Shown piece by piece: positions 18,962-31,039 of a stretch of DNA of 64,000 nt (position 1 is its first letter; each line of letters starts with the position of its first letter). Source of the DNA: Blastocladiella emersonii ATCC 22665 (Eukaryota; Blastocladiomycota; Blastocladiomycetes; Blastocladiales; Blastocladiaceae); the NCBI GenBank assembly GCA_025594325.1, contig JANHCV010000005.1, positions 275,501 to 339,500 on the forward strand, in the 5' to 3' direction. The notes beneath the pieces are model-generated. The model did no database searches, was not told the origin of the DNA, and was given only the letters and a program-made list of their open reading frames with translations. The translations under genes and the position numbers were made by a program.

Positions 18962-19951
18962 TCACTCGCCGTAGTACTCGTGCAGGTTAGTCGTGGCCTT
19001 GCGCACGGCGGCCTTGGGGTCGGTCAGACCCCAGTGCGGGTAGGGCGCGAGCTCGACGACGCGGGCGACGGTGAGGGCCGTGTGGTCGAGGTCGGCGTGG
19101 AGCGGGCGCGCGTGCTGAACAAAGGCACGCATGAGGGCGTCGACCGAGCCGGTGTGGTAGGGCTCGCCCTCGCGCATGAGGAACAGGTTGGCCATGAACT
19201 GGGCGAGGTCCTGGCCGTGGTGGCCGTACCGGTGGCACTCCCAGTCGATGACGGTGATGGCGGGCGCGGCCGGGTCGTCGAGGTGCACGATCACGCTGTT
19301 GGGCCAGTAGTCCCCAAAAATGAGCTGGCGCGGCGCCGGGCGCGCGTACCCGTGCGGGCCGAGCGCGCGGGCGACCCACTCGGCCGCGTCGGGGAGGTCG
19401 AACTTCGCGGCGAGCGCGGACACGTCGTTGCGGCCGTCGCAAAAGGCCTGCATCTCGGCGTTGGCAAACCACGGCACGGGCTCGGGCATGCCGCGGAACA
19501 CGGCGAGGAAGGCTGCGAGCGCCTCGCCCAGCCGGTCCGTGTCGGCGGCGGGGCGCGCGGCGCGGAAGAAGTCGAGCAGCATGGTGCCGTGGACGCGTTC
19601 CATGAGGACAGCGTGGCGGTCGCGGTCGTGGCGGAGCGGCCGCGGCACCTTCCACGGCGTGCCGCCGGGCGTCTCGTGCGCGATGCGGTGGAACTCGGAC
19701 AGGGCGGCGAACTCGGCCGAGGACCGGTCCTGCGGCAGCGCGATGGTGGTGAAGGCGCGGGCGTGCGGCGGGTGGTACTTGAGGACCAGCTGCGACAGGT
19801 TGTCGAAGGGCGCGACGAGGTCGATCGCCCACACGTAGTTGGCGTGCCCGCCCGACAGCAGCGCCACGTCGGCCACGGCGCCGAGGTCGGCGTGGTGCGC
19901 GGCGAGGTACGCGCGGACCTGCTCGGCGGTCGAGAAGTCGTGCGATGTCAT
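18962..19951 (-). CDS. APH-fold (choline/aminoglycoside kinase-like) phosphotransferase
   Basis: A single uninterrupted frame of 329 residues. The catalytic loop reads FGDYWPNSVIV (about residue 213), a variant of the Brenner motif with the expected Asp and Asn. The metal-binding motif follows in VIDWECHRYGHHGQDLAQF. The N-terminal lobe has a GGHANYVWAI nucleotide-loop region and LVLKYHPP, where Lys is the likely ATP-contacting residue. The layout fits APH-fold small-molecule kinases such as choline, homoserine or methylthioribose kinases. The substrate cannot be told from sequence. It is probably cytosolic, with no signal peptide or membrane segment. It is divergent from RNF10. Antibiotic resistance is not implied; fungi carry many such proteins of unknown substrate. 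Confidence 0.8.
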   Translation of the reverse strand: MTSHDFSTAEQVRAYLAAHHADLGAVADVALLSGGHANYVWAIDLVAPFDNLSQLVLKYHPPHARAFTTIALPQDRSSAEFAALSEFHRIAHETPGGTPWKVPRPLRHDRDRHAVLMERVHGTMLLDFFRAARPAADTDRLGEALAAFLAVFRGMPEPVPWFANAEMQAFCDGRNDVSALAAKFDLPDAAEWVARALGPHGYARPAPRQLIFGDYWPNSVIVHLDDPAAPAITVIDWECHRYGHHGQDLAQFMANLFLMREGEPYHTGSVDALMRAFVQHARPLHADLDHTALTVARVVELAPYPHWGLTDPKAAVRKATTNLHEYYGE

Positions 19952-20479
19952 TGCGCTGTGCGGTTTGGGGTGAGAGAGCGGGGGCGGGCAGTGCGAGGGT
20001 CGCGTTGCTCAAGTCCCGACGTCGTCGACTGACTCAACCTGCACCGTGAGCCCCGCTGGTCGGCCGCGCCACGCGTCGTCGCTACAGTAAGCCCTGCCGC
20101 CGTCAACACGGACCCTCGTGGGCGAGAGCGCGCACGGAGCACGCCGCCGCGCCCGAATTCATCGCGCCGAACAGCAGGGCGAGCAGCAGGGCGAGCAGCA
20201 GGGCGAGCGGCAGGGCGAGCAGCAGGGCGGGGGGCAGGGCGGGAGGCACGGAGCCGGAAAACGTGAAGGTCTCGATGGCCGGCAACGCGTTAGTCAACGA
20301 TCGGCGCGGCCGGCGTCGCCCCCCATCCTCTCCCCCGTCGCCGGTCCGTGCCGGTGGTCGACCCCCACACTCGCTGCAACGCATCCGCACCGTCCCTGGG
20401 CTGCTGTCCCTGCACCGGCGACGCTGACGCCGGCCCCACCTTCCGCGCGCGTCCGCCCGTGAACCGACCCGACCCGACC
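19952..20479. promoter_or_regulatory. bidirectional promoter, APH-fold kinase / RNF10, with minisatellite
   Basis: This 528-bp divergent spacer contains a short tandem array at 20,171-20,250, described separately. If translation of RNF10 began at the upstream in-frame Met (20,348), part of this spacer would be coding. Confidence 0.5.
20171..20250. repeat. 12-bp minisatellite (about 6 units)
   Basis: Tandem units close to CAGCAGGGCGAG, with CAGGGCGGGGGG variants at the right end, lie inside the divergent promoter of the APH-fold gene and RNF10. The array is seen directly. Confidence 0.9.
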
Positions 20480-22940
20480 ATGGCCAGCAACGGTCCCTCC
20501 GGGCCCTCGAGCCCCGTCTCCGGCACCATGGGAGGCGGCAACAACTCGCGCCGCTCGCGCGGCTCGCTCTCGTCGCACGGGCCGCCGCCCTACTCGCCGG
20601 GCTACAGCCGCTCGAGCCCCAACGCCGGCGGCGGCGGCGGTTCCGGCCAGACCGTGGCCAAGAAGATCTCGCTCAACCACCTGCTCAACTTCACCCTGCC
20701 GCCGCGCCAGGCACCGCCGCAGTCGGCCGGATACAGCTCCGGCCCGCGCGGCGCGGGTGGCTCAGCCGGCGGGGGTGCCCGGAAGGGCAAGGCCGCCTCG
20801 TCGTCGTCGTACGAGTCGGTCGCCCACAGCAAGGAGCGCTTCATCAACGCCAAGTACGTTTGTTCGATTCGTTCCTTGGTGCCCGCGCTGACGACCGCAC
20901 GTGTAGCTTCCGCTTCATGGTATCGCCCAAGGCCAAGTACTCGATGCAGATGCTCGACCCCGACGTGTTTGTCGACTGGGACACGGTCGACCAAGTCGTA
21001 CGCTTCTCCCAATCATGGAGCCCATCAACCTTCCCGCTGACATGGACCCTCCCACCACCGTCCAGATCATGACGACGCACGACCACCCGGCGTGCCCCAT
21101 CTGCCTGACGTCGCCGCCCGTCGCCCCGCGCATGACCCGGTGCGGCCACGTCTTCTGCTACCCGTGCATCCTGCAGTACCACACCATCGAGCCGTACGAG
21201 CCCGCACGCCGCGGCCAGCCCGACCCGACCGTCCCCGTCCTCAAGCAGCGCTGGCGCAAGTGCCCCATCTGCGACTGCATGATCTACGAGCCCGAGCTGC
21301 GCAGCGTGCGCCTGTGGACCGTCGCCGCCCCGCTGCGCCCGCTCCCGCCCTCTGCACCCGTCCCCGACGGCGCCGTCGACGCCGCACTGCGCAACCTCGC
21401 CGCCAACCCACCGCCGACATTCCCGCCCGCGCACCAGCACCATGGGGAGGGGTCGGGCAGCAAGCGCCGGAACCACCACCACCGCAACCGCGCCAACTCG
21501 AACCGCTCGCAGGACGGCACCACCGCCGCCAGCAGCTCCGGCCAGCCCGCCGACGACGAGCGCGAGCTGCTGCAGGACCCCGAGTACGCGCGCGTTGCCG
21601 CGGGCCTCCCGCTCGACACCGCGGAGCTGGTCCTCGTGCACCGCGCGCCCGGTAGCGTGCTGGTCGCGCCCGTGCACCACCGGTACGCGCACACGCCGCC
21701 CGACCACCGCGAGGACCACGCCATGGTGTTCGCGAAACTCGTCGCCAGCACGCCCGCCTACATGGTGCGCGAGGTGTGGGAGCCCGAGCTCGCCGAGGTT
21801 GAGCGCGAGCACGCCGCCACCACCGAGCTCGCCAAGAACCTGCCGCGCGCCGCCGCCGAGTCGCTCGCACAGTCGCTCGTGTTCCTCGCGCTCGCGCGCG
21901 AGTCGCTGGGCAAGCTGATTGCCGACGCCAAGCGCGCGCCTGCGTCATCGCGCCCTCCTGCTGTCGCCGAGGTGGGGGACGACGATCCCGAGACCGTCTA
22001 CTTCTACCAGGCCGCCAACGGCACCCACACGTACCTGCACCCGCTCGACGCGAAGCTCGTCGCGCGGCTGTTCTCGGGGTACGCCTCCGGCCCGGCGCGC
22101 CTGACCGTGTCCGTGGTCGGGACCCAGGAGACGACCGTGACGGCGGACCTGCGCTCGCGCGTCGCGGCGCTCGCGCACGTCCCGACGGGCTGCGACGTGA
22201 CGTTCCTCGAGATTGACGTCGCGGCGCTGTGCGCGACGTTCCCGTCGTTCGCCGAGACTGCGTTCCCCGACGCACCGGCGGCGGCGATGCCGCTGCGCGA
22301 GCTCGCGGACCGCGACCGCGCCCGGATCGCGCGCGCGCGCGCCGAGGCCAGACAGCACCGCGCGGCCGCGTTCCGCGCCGCGGCGTCGCACCGCCGCCGC
22401 CACCCGGACGCCGTCATCGACCCCGCGTCGTGGGACCCGCACGGGCATATCCACAACGACCTCGAGGACGACCCGGAGCTCGCGCGCGTGCTCGCCATGT
22501 CGGCCGCCGAGGCCGGGGACGCGCCGGTCACGGCGTCGCCGCCGCGGAGCAACAACGCCGGCGCATCGTTTGCGGCTGCCGCGCGCGAGTCGGCGTCGGC
22601 ACAGTGGCGCGTCAACACGTCGTCGTCGTCGGGTTCGGCAGCGGCGGCGGCGTCGCGGTCGGCGTACGCGCTGGATCTCGGGATTCTGGGGGCCGAGCTC
22701 GACGCGCTCGACCACCACCATCACCACGACGATGACTACCACCACCACGAGAGCGACGACGCGTTCGAGGACCCCGACGCCGGGTACTCGTTCCGCGGCG
22801 ACGACGGCGGCGCGACGGCTGTTGGGCGCGCGTCCAACGGCAGCGGCGGCGCCAACGCCAACGGCGGGGGAGGCGGGGGCAAGAAGAAGAAGAACCGCGG
22901 CAAGACCATTGCGCTCAACGCGGGCCACCGGAGGTATTGA
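20480..22940 (+). CDS. RNF10: RNF10/Mag2-type RING finger ubiquitin ligase
   Basis: Exons 20480-20853, 20907-20997 and 21066-22940 give 779 residues, close to human RNF10. The junctions recreate the hallmark ANFRF block and VDWDTVDQV before the RING. The C3HC4 RING (about residues 165-225) reads CPICL, RCGHVFCYPC and KCPIC, with a Pro-rich insert between the third and fourth zinc-ligand pairs. A long Ala/Arg-rich C-terminal region with a His/Asp stretch ends in KKKKNRGKT. RNF10/Mag2 ubiquitinates 40S proteins such as uS3 and uS5 during ribosome quality control. Donors are GTACGT and GTACGC, and both introns are short. The start at 20,480 is preferred over 20,348 because the upstream extension looks like 5' leader. 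Confidence 0.92.
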
Positions 22941-23224
22941 CGGACATGTGTGTGTCGTTCGCGAGTGTATGAATGGAAACAAGCGCTTTTGGATTCAATC
23001 AATTGTGCAATCAAAGACAAGATGGGTTGAGGTGAGGTGTGGTGGTGAGGAACTTGAGAGGGAGGGAACTAGCGACAACGACGGATCACGACGGCCATCA
23101 TCAGCACGGCGACCGGGACCGCCGCCGCTGTCCACGGCACGCCCGGCGCATCCGCGGCGCACGAGCCCGCCACACACACGACGTCCGGGACCACGGCCAT
23201 TGCACCATCGCGGACCGCCGGGAG
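22941..23224. other. convergent 3' spacer, RNF10 / fungalysin
   Basis: This 284-bp spacer holds both 3' ends. An AT-rich patch at about 22,975-23,020 is a plausible polyadenylation region. Nothing else was seen. Confidence 0.4.
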
Positions 23225-25545
23225 TCACGCCGCGGCCTCACCGTCGTCGCCAGCGTGGCGGCACTCGGCGGGGACCTTGAACCCGTCGACGCGCTTGTCG
23301 TCCTCCCACGCGTGCTTGGCGGGGACGCGGGACGCGTCGACGCCGAGGCCGCGCTTGGCGAACCCGTGCCACACGGCGCACCGGTGCTCGCCCTTGGTGA
23401 GCAGGGCCTCGGCCTGGAACATGGCGTCGCGGGCGTCAAGGAAGTTGGGGCGGCACGGCTGCAGCTGGAGGGCGTCGACGAGGATGCGCATGAACAGCGT
23501 GTTGCCCTTGTTGGTATCGGCCGACGTCCAGTTGGGCGTGAACCCGAGCGCGTCAACCAGGTTCCAGTACACCTCGAGCAGCATCACGGCCCACACCTCG
23601 CCCTTGGCGTGCACGCCCCAGTACCCGTTGGCGTTGAGCGTCGCGTACGTGGACGGGTTGACGGCGAGGTCGGCCGAGTACGGGTACTTGCGGATCCCGA
23701 CCTTACCGCCGTTGGCGTACTTGCCCATCTCCCACGCGGCGAACCCGCGGTCGGCCATGGCCGCGGACCGCATGCGGAACAGGACCGACCACACGTCGCC
23801 CCAGCCCTCGCCCATGCCGCCGGCCTCGCCCCACCCGAGGCACCCGGCATTGAGCCGGCCGCCCGTGAGCCGCTGCGTGACGCCGTGGCCAAACTCGTGG
23901 ATCACGATCCCGTTCTCGAGGTCGCCGTCGCGGTACACGGGCGCCGTGTTCCAAATGAACATCTTCATCTTGCCCGGCTTGCCGTCGGGCGGGCTCGCAA
24001 ACTGCGCGTTGTTGTACCCGGACCCGTCCTGCGCGTACGCCAGCACCGGGTCGTGCCCGGCCCCGCCGCGGCCCAGGTTGTCGGTCTGGAAGTTGCCCGC
24101 CGCCTCCGTGAACCCGTACGCGTAGAACACGTCGTGCAGCATGTTGGTCGTGTAGAAGAGCTGCGTGATGGCCGCGTCCACGTACGTCTTGGGGTCCTGC
24201 GTCAGGTCGATCGGGAAGTCGAAGACGCGCGCCGCGCCCGCCTCGGGCTGGTGCTGCATGGCCGCGTCAAAGTCGGCCGAGGCAAAGTGCGGGCCGCGCG
24301 GGTTGTCCTGGGCGACCACGTTGTTGCCCGCGGTCGTGTCACCGGAGAGCCATCCCATGGGCGAGGCGGCGGTCCCGAGATCGCCGCCGACATTGTTGTG
24401 CGAGACGAGGACGCGTTCGCCGTCGTCAGGGTCGTTGACGCCGAGCGGGTAGACGCGGTACGCGTCGTCGGCGACCCAGTCGACGAGCGACAGCACCGTG
24501 CCGGTCGCGGCGCACACGTGCGCGTGGTACCACGAGTCGTCGAGCTCCACCTCGTACTCGTACACGAGCGACGCCGCGCCCGCCATCGTCGCCAGGTACG
24601 CGAGCGACACGGGGATGTCGGCCTTGGCGGCGCCGAACGCGGTGAAGGTGCCGAGCTGCGCCGACAGCGACGAGGTGGTGGCCGCGGCCGGGAGCGCCGT
24701 GAAGGTGAGCAGCGCGCGGTCGGCCGACTGCATTGGAAGCCCGATGCGCGCCATGAGCGACGCCAGGCCGTCCTCGGGCGAGATCACGGGGCGATCATGG
24801 TGGGCGGAGGACGTGGAAGCGAGGCGGAACTGGCGCGCGGGCGCGGTGAGCCACGACGTGAGGTATGACGACAGGCCGGCGCCGCGCTGGTGGCGCGCGT
24901 CGTCCTGCTGGCGGAACGTGGCGAGCAGCGTGTCGGGGTCGGTCGTGGGCGGCAGGTTGCCGCGGAAGAAGGATTCGCCGAAGCTGATGACCATGCCCGA
25001 TCTAGAGAGAGTGCGCGCGCGGGTGCGAGGTCAGATCACGGTCGCCATCACACAGCACCATCCCCACCCCAAAACGCGTACCGGTCGACATTCACGTTCG
25101 CGTCGGCGTTGGCAACGGCGAGCCCGTTGACGACCTGGCGCAGGTAGACGTGCGAGACGCCCGTGGAGTTGGCCGTGTGCGAGGAGAGGACAGCGATGTG
25201 GTCGCGCGGGACCGCCGTCACGTCGGCAATGTAGGCGAGAGCAATCTCCTGGGCTTCGGTCAGCGACACGGGCGAGACGACCGCGGCCGCGGACGCGCGC
25301 GAGAGCCCGGCCAGCGGGGTCACGCGGTACCGACGGTGGTCGAGTGCGGGCCCGTACGAGTGGCGCGCGCCGAACGTGGCCGCGAGGCGGTCGGTGCCCG
25401 GGCGCGGGCGGCGCGTGGACGGCAGGCCATGTGGCGCCCCCGAAGCCGTGGTCGGGAACGCGTCGGCCGAGGGCAGCAGGGCGGCCGAGAGCACGAGGGC
25501 CGTGGCCAGGACCACGAGGAGGGCGACCTTGCGCGAGCGAGCCAT
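23225..25545 (-). CDS. fungalysin, secreted M36 metalloprotease
   Basis: Two exons (25545-25082 and 25001-23225; intron 80 nt, donor GTACGC) give 746 residues. It begins with a signal peptide (Arg/Lys, then LLVVLATALVLSAALLP). An FTP propeptide domain follows (AYIADVTAVPRDHIAVLSSH, HVYLRQVVNGLAVANADANV), then a PepSY-like part, then the catalytic domain. The zinc site is HEFGHG (about residue 520), with GGMGEGWGD supplying the third ligand Glu downstream. NNMLHDVFYAYGF-type text (here TTNMLHDVFYAYGF) is also family-typical. It is a secreted broad-specificity endopeptidase used to digest extracellular protein. The active site looks intact. It is divergent from the GPCR gene, with 700 bp between starts. 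Confidence 0.96.
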
Positions 25546-26245
25546 GGAGGGTGCCGTGTGCGACTGGAAGGAAGGAAGAGATGCCCGGACCGCGGCTTGG
25601 TGAGCGAACGAGGGAGCGCGGGCGCAAAACGTGTTCGTGATCGACGTACAGGGCGGCGGCGAAGGCGGCGAGTGCGTGTATGCAGTGTTGCAAGTGCGTG
25701 GGAGTAGCGGCGGCCGATGCGGCGGCGCTAGCGTGCGAGCGGGACGGGGGAGGGAGACAGTATGTGTGCGTGGGAAGCCGGCGGTACGCCGATGACAAGT
25801 GCGGTCAGGGTGAGAGCGTGGTCGCTCGCGATGGAAGAGAGTGGTGATGGGAGGGAGTGCGGGGTTGGCGGGCCACGGCCGCTTTATGTACAGGATGGAT
25901 AGAGAGTAGCGGATATGCACGGGAGGGCGCCAGTCAGCGGGAGCGAGGACGAGCCGCACTCTTTGAGCGGGGCGGGCCGCAAGCGAAGGCGAAGGCTGCG
26001 GCTCGCGGCCGGCCGGCGGAGACGCGAACGAAAGCGCGCGGCGCGAACATGCGGCCGTCACGCGGGCCTTGCAGCCCGATCACGCCACCGGTGACCAAGC
26101 CACCCACATGACGCCTGGCCCATGTGGCTGTGGCGCAACGCGTGCCCGGCGCGATTGCGAGTGCCGTGGGAGACACGCGCTCGCCGCCAATCGCTGCGCT
26201 CCGTATCCCGTATCCGATGCCGCACCCCGTCAATGATACGCGACC
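25546..26245. promoter_or_regulatory. divergent promoter, fungalysin / class C GPCR
   Basis: This 700-bp spacer lies between two genes for secreted or surface proteins. No operator, repeat or RNA gene is recognisable. Open frames here are biased shadows. Confidence 0.45.
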
Positions 26246-29200
26246 ATGGAACGAAATGCAGCTCGCAGACTACCCGCAATGATACCGAGAGTCCTCGTCG
26301 CGGTCATCGCGTGCATCGCCGCGGCGGCGGTCATCCGGGCTCAGTCGGTCGCTGACACGCCGCTCCAGCGCAGCGTGCCGATGTGCGTCGAGCAGGCCGC
26401 GGCCAAGCCGTTCGGCTGGGTCGGCGTAGCGTCCGCCAACACCGACTACATGGTCCAGCGCCCGCCCGCCAACGTGACGCTCGAGGTCAACGCATGGCCC
26501 AGGTACTGCCTGATCGTGCTTCGATTGCTTCCCGGCGAGCGACGACTGATTTTGCCGGTCTAGTTCGAACATCACCGCGCTGGTCGCGGCGATGCTGCTG
26601 CGCGACGTTATGGCCGTCAACCTCACGCTCGCGCAGTTCCCCGACTACACGGACATTTTCGGCCGCATCACCCGCGGCACCGTCGACGCCAGCCTCGAGG
26701 TGTGGCCGAGCCCGCTCACCGCCGCCTACAACGACTACGTCATCCAGCGGGCTATCGTGGACGATCTCGGGTACGCTTGTCCCTCACTCACGGACCATCC
26801 GCTCAAGCTCACTGCCTCGCGCGACGCGATACTAGCATGATTGGCTACCCCGGCCGCAAGGGCTGGTTCATCAACCAGGCCGTGGCCAACGCGAACCCAA
26901 CGATCATCTTCGATTCGTGGCGCTCGTTCCAGCGGCCCGCGACCCTCAGCTTCCTGCCACCCCTCGGCACCACGCCGCCCGGCCGGTACCCGAACGGGAC
27001 CTACCTGTGCAACCCGGCCGTGTACCCGTGGTGCACCGACGGCATGTTCATTCCGCCGCAGTGCCGCGGGTCCAACGCGACGCAGTGCCGCGAGCTGTGG
27101 GCCGTCAGCCCGTCGACGGCGCTGGGTGAGAGCGAGCAGCGCATCCTGAGCCTGAACCTGAGCCTCGCCGTCGTGTACCTCGGCGAGCCCGACTTCCACG
27201 CCCGCGTCACGCAGTGCGCGCGCCAGAACGCCTCGCTGTGCGTGTTCCAGCACTACAGCCCCGAGTCGCTCATCTCGGCCAACGCCGTCGCCTCCGTCAA
27301 CCTGCCCGAGTACACGTCCGCGTGCTACGCCAGCTTCTCGCCCGCCCGCGTCGGCATACCGGGGAACAGCCTGTCGTGCGACTGGCCCAGCGAGCTGCTG
27401 CTCAAGCTCGGGTCGCCCCGCCTCGCCGCCGCCGTCGCCCAGGTCAACTCGTTCCTCCGCTTCTTCAGCCTCCGCGACGTCGACATGGACGAGCTCCTGA
27501 CCGCTATCGCGCCCAACGGCGGCGGCCTCGATCCCACAGCAGCCGCATGCCAGTGGATCAAGGCCAACCAGAACATTTGGGCGACGTGGATCCCGACCCC
27601 GCCCGCCGACTACAGTACGTGCTCTCTGAACTTTTCGCGGTCCAGAACTAATTTTCGTCGTCCGTGTAGTTAAGGTTATGGAGAGCATCTCGCTGGCCGA
27701 CTCGATGTCCATCGGCGGCATCGTGCTCGTCGCAGTGCACCTTCTCGCGCTCGCCGCGACGCAGGGCGCCGTCGCCAAGTACCGCGAGTGGCTCGGCCAG
27801 CACCACTCGATTGCTGGGATGCAGCTGATCGCGGCCGGGTGCGCCATCACCGCCGTGACGGTCCTCGCCGAGCTGTCGGGCGCGCCGACGCGCGCGCAGT
27901 GCACGGTGCGCGTGTGGACGCTGTCGACGGGCCACGCCGTGCTCTCGTCGACGTTTGCGGCCAAGGCGTGGTACGTGCACTTTGTGCACGGTAACAAGCG
28001 GCTGTCGCTGGTCCCGACCGCAGGCATCCTGGTCCCCGTGGTCGCCGCGGCCGTGGCGACCAACACGCTGCTGCTCGGGCTCGTCCAGGCGCTGTCGCCG
28101 ACGATCGTCGCGTACCTCGATGTGCTTGTCAACACGTACACGCCCGTGTGCTGGTCGACGGCGCCGGGCCCCGGCGCCGCGGCGGTCCTCGCGCTGCTGT
28201 GCGCGTTCCATGCGGCGCTCCTCGCGCTCGCCGTCGTGTACACGCTGCGGATCCGGAGCGTGCCGCTGCCGACTCCCGGTGAGGCGTGGCACCAGGTCCT
28301 CGCCATGGCCACGATCCTCGCCACGTTCGCGCTCGTCGTCCCCGTCACGGCGCTCCAGATCAACTACCGCGTCCAGTTCGCCGTGCGCACTATGGGCATC
28401 TCGCTCGCGCTCTCGCTGATCCTCTACCTCGCCGTCGTCCGGCCCGTCCTCGTCCAGCACTGGCACCGCCAGGCGCGTATGGCGAGCACCCGGTCCGGCG
28501 AGGGCAGCTGGCGCGCGAGCCAGGTTGGGTCGCAGCCCGCCGGGAACGCGGCCGCCGGGATCCGGCTCGGCCGTCAGTCGGCGTCCACGACGCGCGGGTC
28601 CGACGCGTCCGGGTCCGTCGACGGGAGCGTCGCCGACTCGACAGGCAAGGACTGCGGCGCGGGGGTCGACGAGCCGCTGACTTCGCTGGTACGCTTCCCC
28701 TCCTCACGATGTTCCGAGCTTTCGCTGACGCGCACGCGCATAGCTCACCCGTATCGGCGTCGGGTACAAGCTGCAGAAGATGTCGGGCATCGTGCGGCAC
28801 TGGTCGCACGTCAACCTGGTCCTGTTGCACGCGCCGTGCCCCGCGCTCATCATCACGCCCGTGGCCACCGCCGCCCCTGCACCACCACCCGGCTCGACGG
28901 GCCCCGCTGCTTCGACCACGGCTACTGTGTTGCCGTCGACGGGCGACGCGCACGTCTCGGGCGTGCAGGCCGCGAAAATGGACCCGAAGCTCGCCGCATC
29001 GTTCCCGGGCTGCTTCCTGCTGCGCGTCCAGGGCACGAGCCACGTGGTGCAGGCCAAGGACACGGCCGACGCCGAAGCGTGGGTCGCCGACCTCGACGCG
29101 ACGTTCCGCGAGATCAACGCCCTCAGCAACGCGGGGAGCGTGTCGGCGGCCGTGGCCGGCGCGGCCGCGGGGCTCGCCGCACGCAGCGTCTCGACGCGGC

Positions 29201-29259
29201 GACAGGTCCAGGCGTCGTCGACGACGCGGTCAAAGCCGCAGGCGAGCAGCTCGCGGTGA
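26246..29259 (+). CDS. class C GPCR with OpuAC-type extracellular domain and C-terminal PH-like domain
   Basis: Exons 26246-26502, 26564-26770, 26836-27614, 27670-28688 and 28744-29259 give 925 residues with all phases consistent. A signal peptide (MIPRVLVAVIACIAAAAVI, from an inner Met at 26,279) leads to a substrate-binding domain of the glycine-betaine (OpuAC) type: GTVDASLEVWPSP, then MIGYPGRKGWFINQAV. Seven hydrophobic helices follow (about 425-670). A class C-like third helix/loop, STFAAKAWYVHF, carries the K-x-W feature. After a Ser/Thr-rich linker the last exon resembles a PH domain (LVLLHAPCPALIITP ... AKDTADAEAWVADLDATF). It is probably a plasma-membrane sensor of small zwitterionic or amino-acid-like ligands, signalling through G proteins. 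The ligand is inferred only. The PH assignment is less certain than the other two domains. Confidence 0.85.
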
Positions 29260-29414
29260 TGGGGGAGCAGAGGAGAGTCGTAACAATAGAGTACATATTC
29301 GATGACCCGTTGCTCCGCTGCGGGACGAAGCGTCCGTCGCCCGACCCACCGTCGCCGCACTCCTGCGACGTACGTTGCTGTCCGCGCTCATCTACCCATC
29401 GACGGCCGTGACCA
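29260..29414. other. GPCR 3' flank
   Basis: A 155-bp 3' flank lies before the duplicated block. Part of it (to about 29,305) is related to 9,108-9,140 on the opposite strand. Confidence 0.5.
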
Positions 29415-31039
29415 TGAATGACCACGACGCTCGCCATAAAGCAGCAACTCAAGCGCGCCGAGGCACGCAGTCCAAAAATTCAGTCATCGGTGCCTCTCTC
29501 ACACTCGCCCGTGCACCACGCACCTCCCTCCCCCGCGTCCGTACCCGCTGCACCCACTTCCACGACCGGAAATCCGCGCCATCGCGTCTGTCCCGCACGA
29601 GCGCGAAGCTCTCCGCGGGCCTTGGTGCCCAGTGTCCCACCCGCCTTCCACGCACGACGCGCCCAGCTCGACGGCGCGGCGAGGCTTCGGGACGAGTGAG
29701 GCGGCGGACGGCAACACCGCGGGCGGGGGAAGTGCGTGACGCTCCGGCGCGGACACGGGGTCAATCGAGCCGAGCCCCGCAGACGACTGAACGCACGCCG
29801 CCCCGTCAGACCCTCCGTATGCGAGGTCAAGCGAGCGCCTGAACACACGGCGCTCATGGTCGGTCCGATCGTTGCGAGGAGCGTGCGGACCGGGACCGAA
29901 CGCCGCACCCGTTGCTCTCCACCCCCACAACACCCTCCTCCGCGCCCATGCAAGCGAGGCTGGTCGTGCAACGGATCGCGCGCGGTCGCCGCTGCCCGGC
30001 GAGAGGTGGGCGACGTACGCGGATGCCAGAGTTGCGCCTCGCTCAGGATCGCGGATGTGGAGGGCGTGCGAGGGCAGGGAGGTAGGGTACGGCGTCCAGA
30101 GGGCATTTAGGTTTGGGGAGGAGCGACGCCTTCGCACACACGCCGGAGCGCGGGCGGGACGCGGCTCGACGGAGGGCCGGCCCACGCGCGGGCGAACGCG
30201 TGGACGAGGGCGGCGTGCGGGTCGGGTCGGCTGGGGCTGCGTGGAGCGAATGCAGCAAGTTCGGGGCAGGGTCGGGCGGCGAGTGATACATGAGCTTGTA
30301 TGAGGCGGCGGTCGAGTGAGAACGGGGACCGACGGCCGCCGCTCGCCGCATTTTGACCTCGCCGACCTCGCTGACCCCGAGGGCCGCTGCCTGCCTCGAG
30401 CCGCCTCCGTCGGTTCTGACGCTCGCGAGGCCGACCACCAAGACTCAATGCTCTTTCGTCTTGTGATTGATGGCCGGAGTTGAGTAACAGATCGGCCACC
30501 TCGCGTTCAAGCCGTTTGCCCCGCTTGGGACGACAGACTGGGCAAGAACCGACGTCCTCGCGTCGTTGGCGCGGTACCAGTCTACGGATGGCCAAGATGG
30601 ACCAAGCGGCTCGCGCTAGGGCGAGAGCGTACTGCTGGCCTAGTGCGCCTACTCTCGCACAGCCGCCCTCGCCCGCGGAAAATGTAAGGTTGACGTCGGA
30701 AGTGTGGATCTGGCAACGAGCTTCCCTTGAAAGGATCGGTATGTGCGCAGGAACCGCGCGATCTTTCGCGAGAAGCTCGCCGACAAGCGAAGTCGGGAAG
30801 CAATCGTGTTGGTCGCTGCGGTCTTTTGACGCTGTCGCTGGTGGAGGGCGACCAAGCGCTTGTTCAAGCACGGTTCAGGTACGCAGCATCTCGGTGTACA
30901 AGGTCTAGTGATTTCAATGTACTCGGCCAGCCGATGGTTCGGGACCGCCAGAGACAGCGATTGAAGGGAAGGACTGCATCTCGCTCGCCATGCTCGCCTA
31001 CTCACGCATTACACAGGCTTGTCGGCGCAATCAGGCAGA

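Noticed and set aside
18962-19951. Interpretation of the APH-fold gene as an antibiotic-resistance gene
   Set aside because: Fungi carry many APH-fold small-molecule kinases. There is no mobile or bacterial context, and base composition matches its neighbours.
23039-24868. 609-codon plus-strand frame opposite the fungalysin gene
   Set aside because: It is antisense to an intact M36 protease; the composition is typical of reverse-strand shadows.
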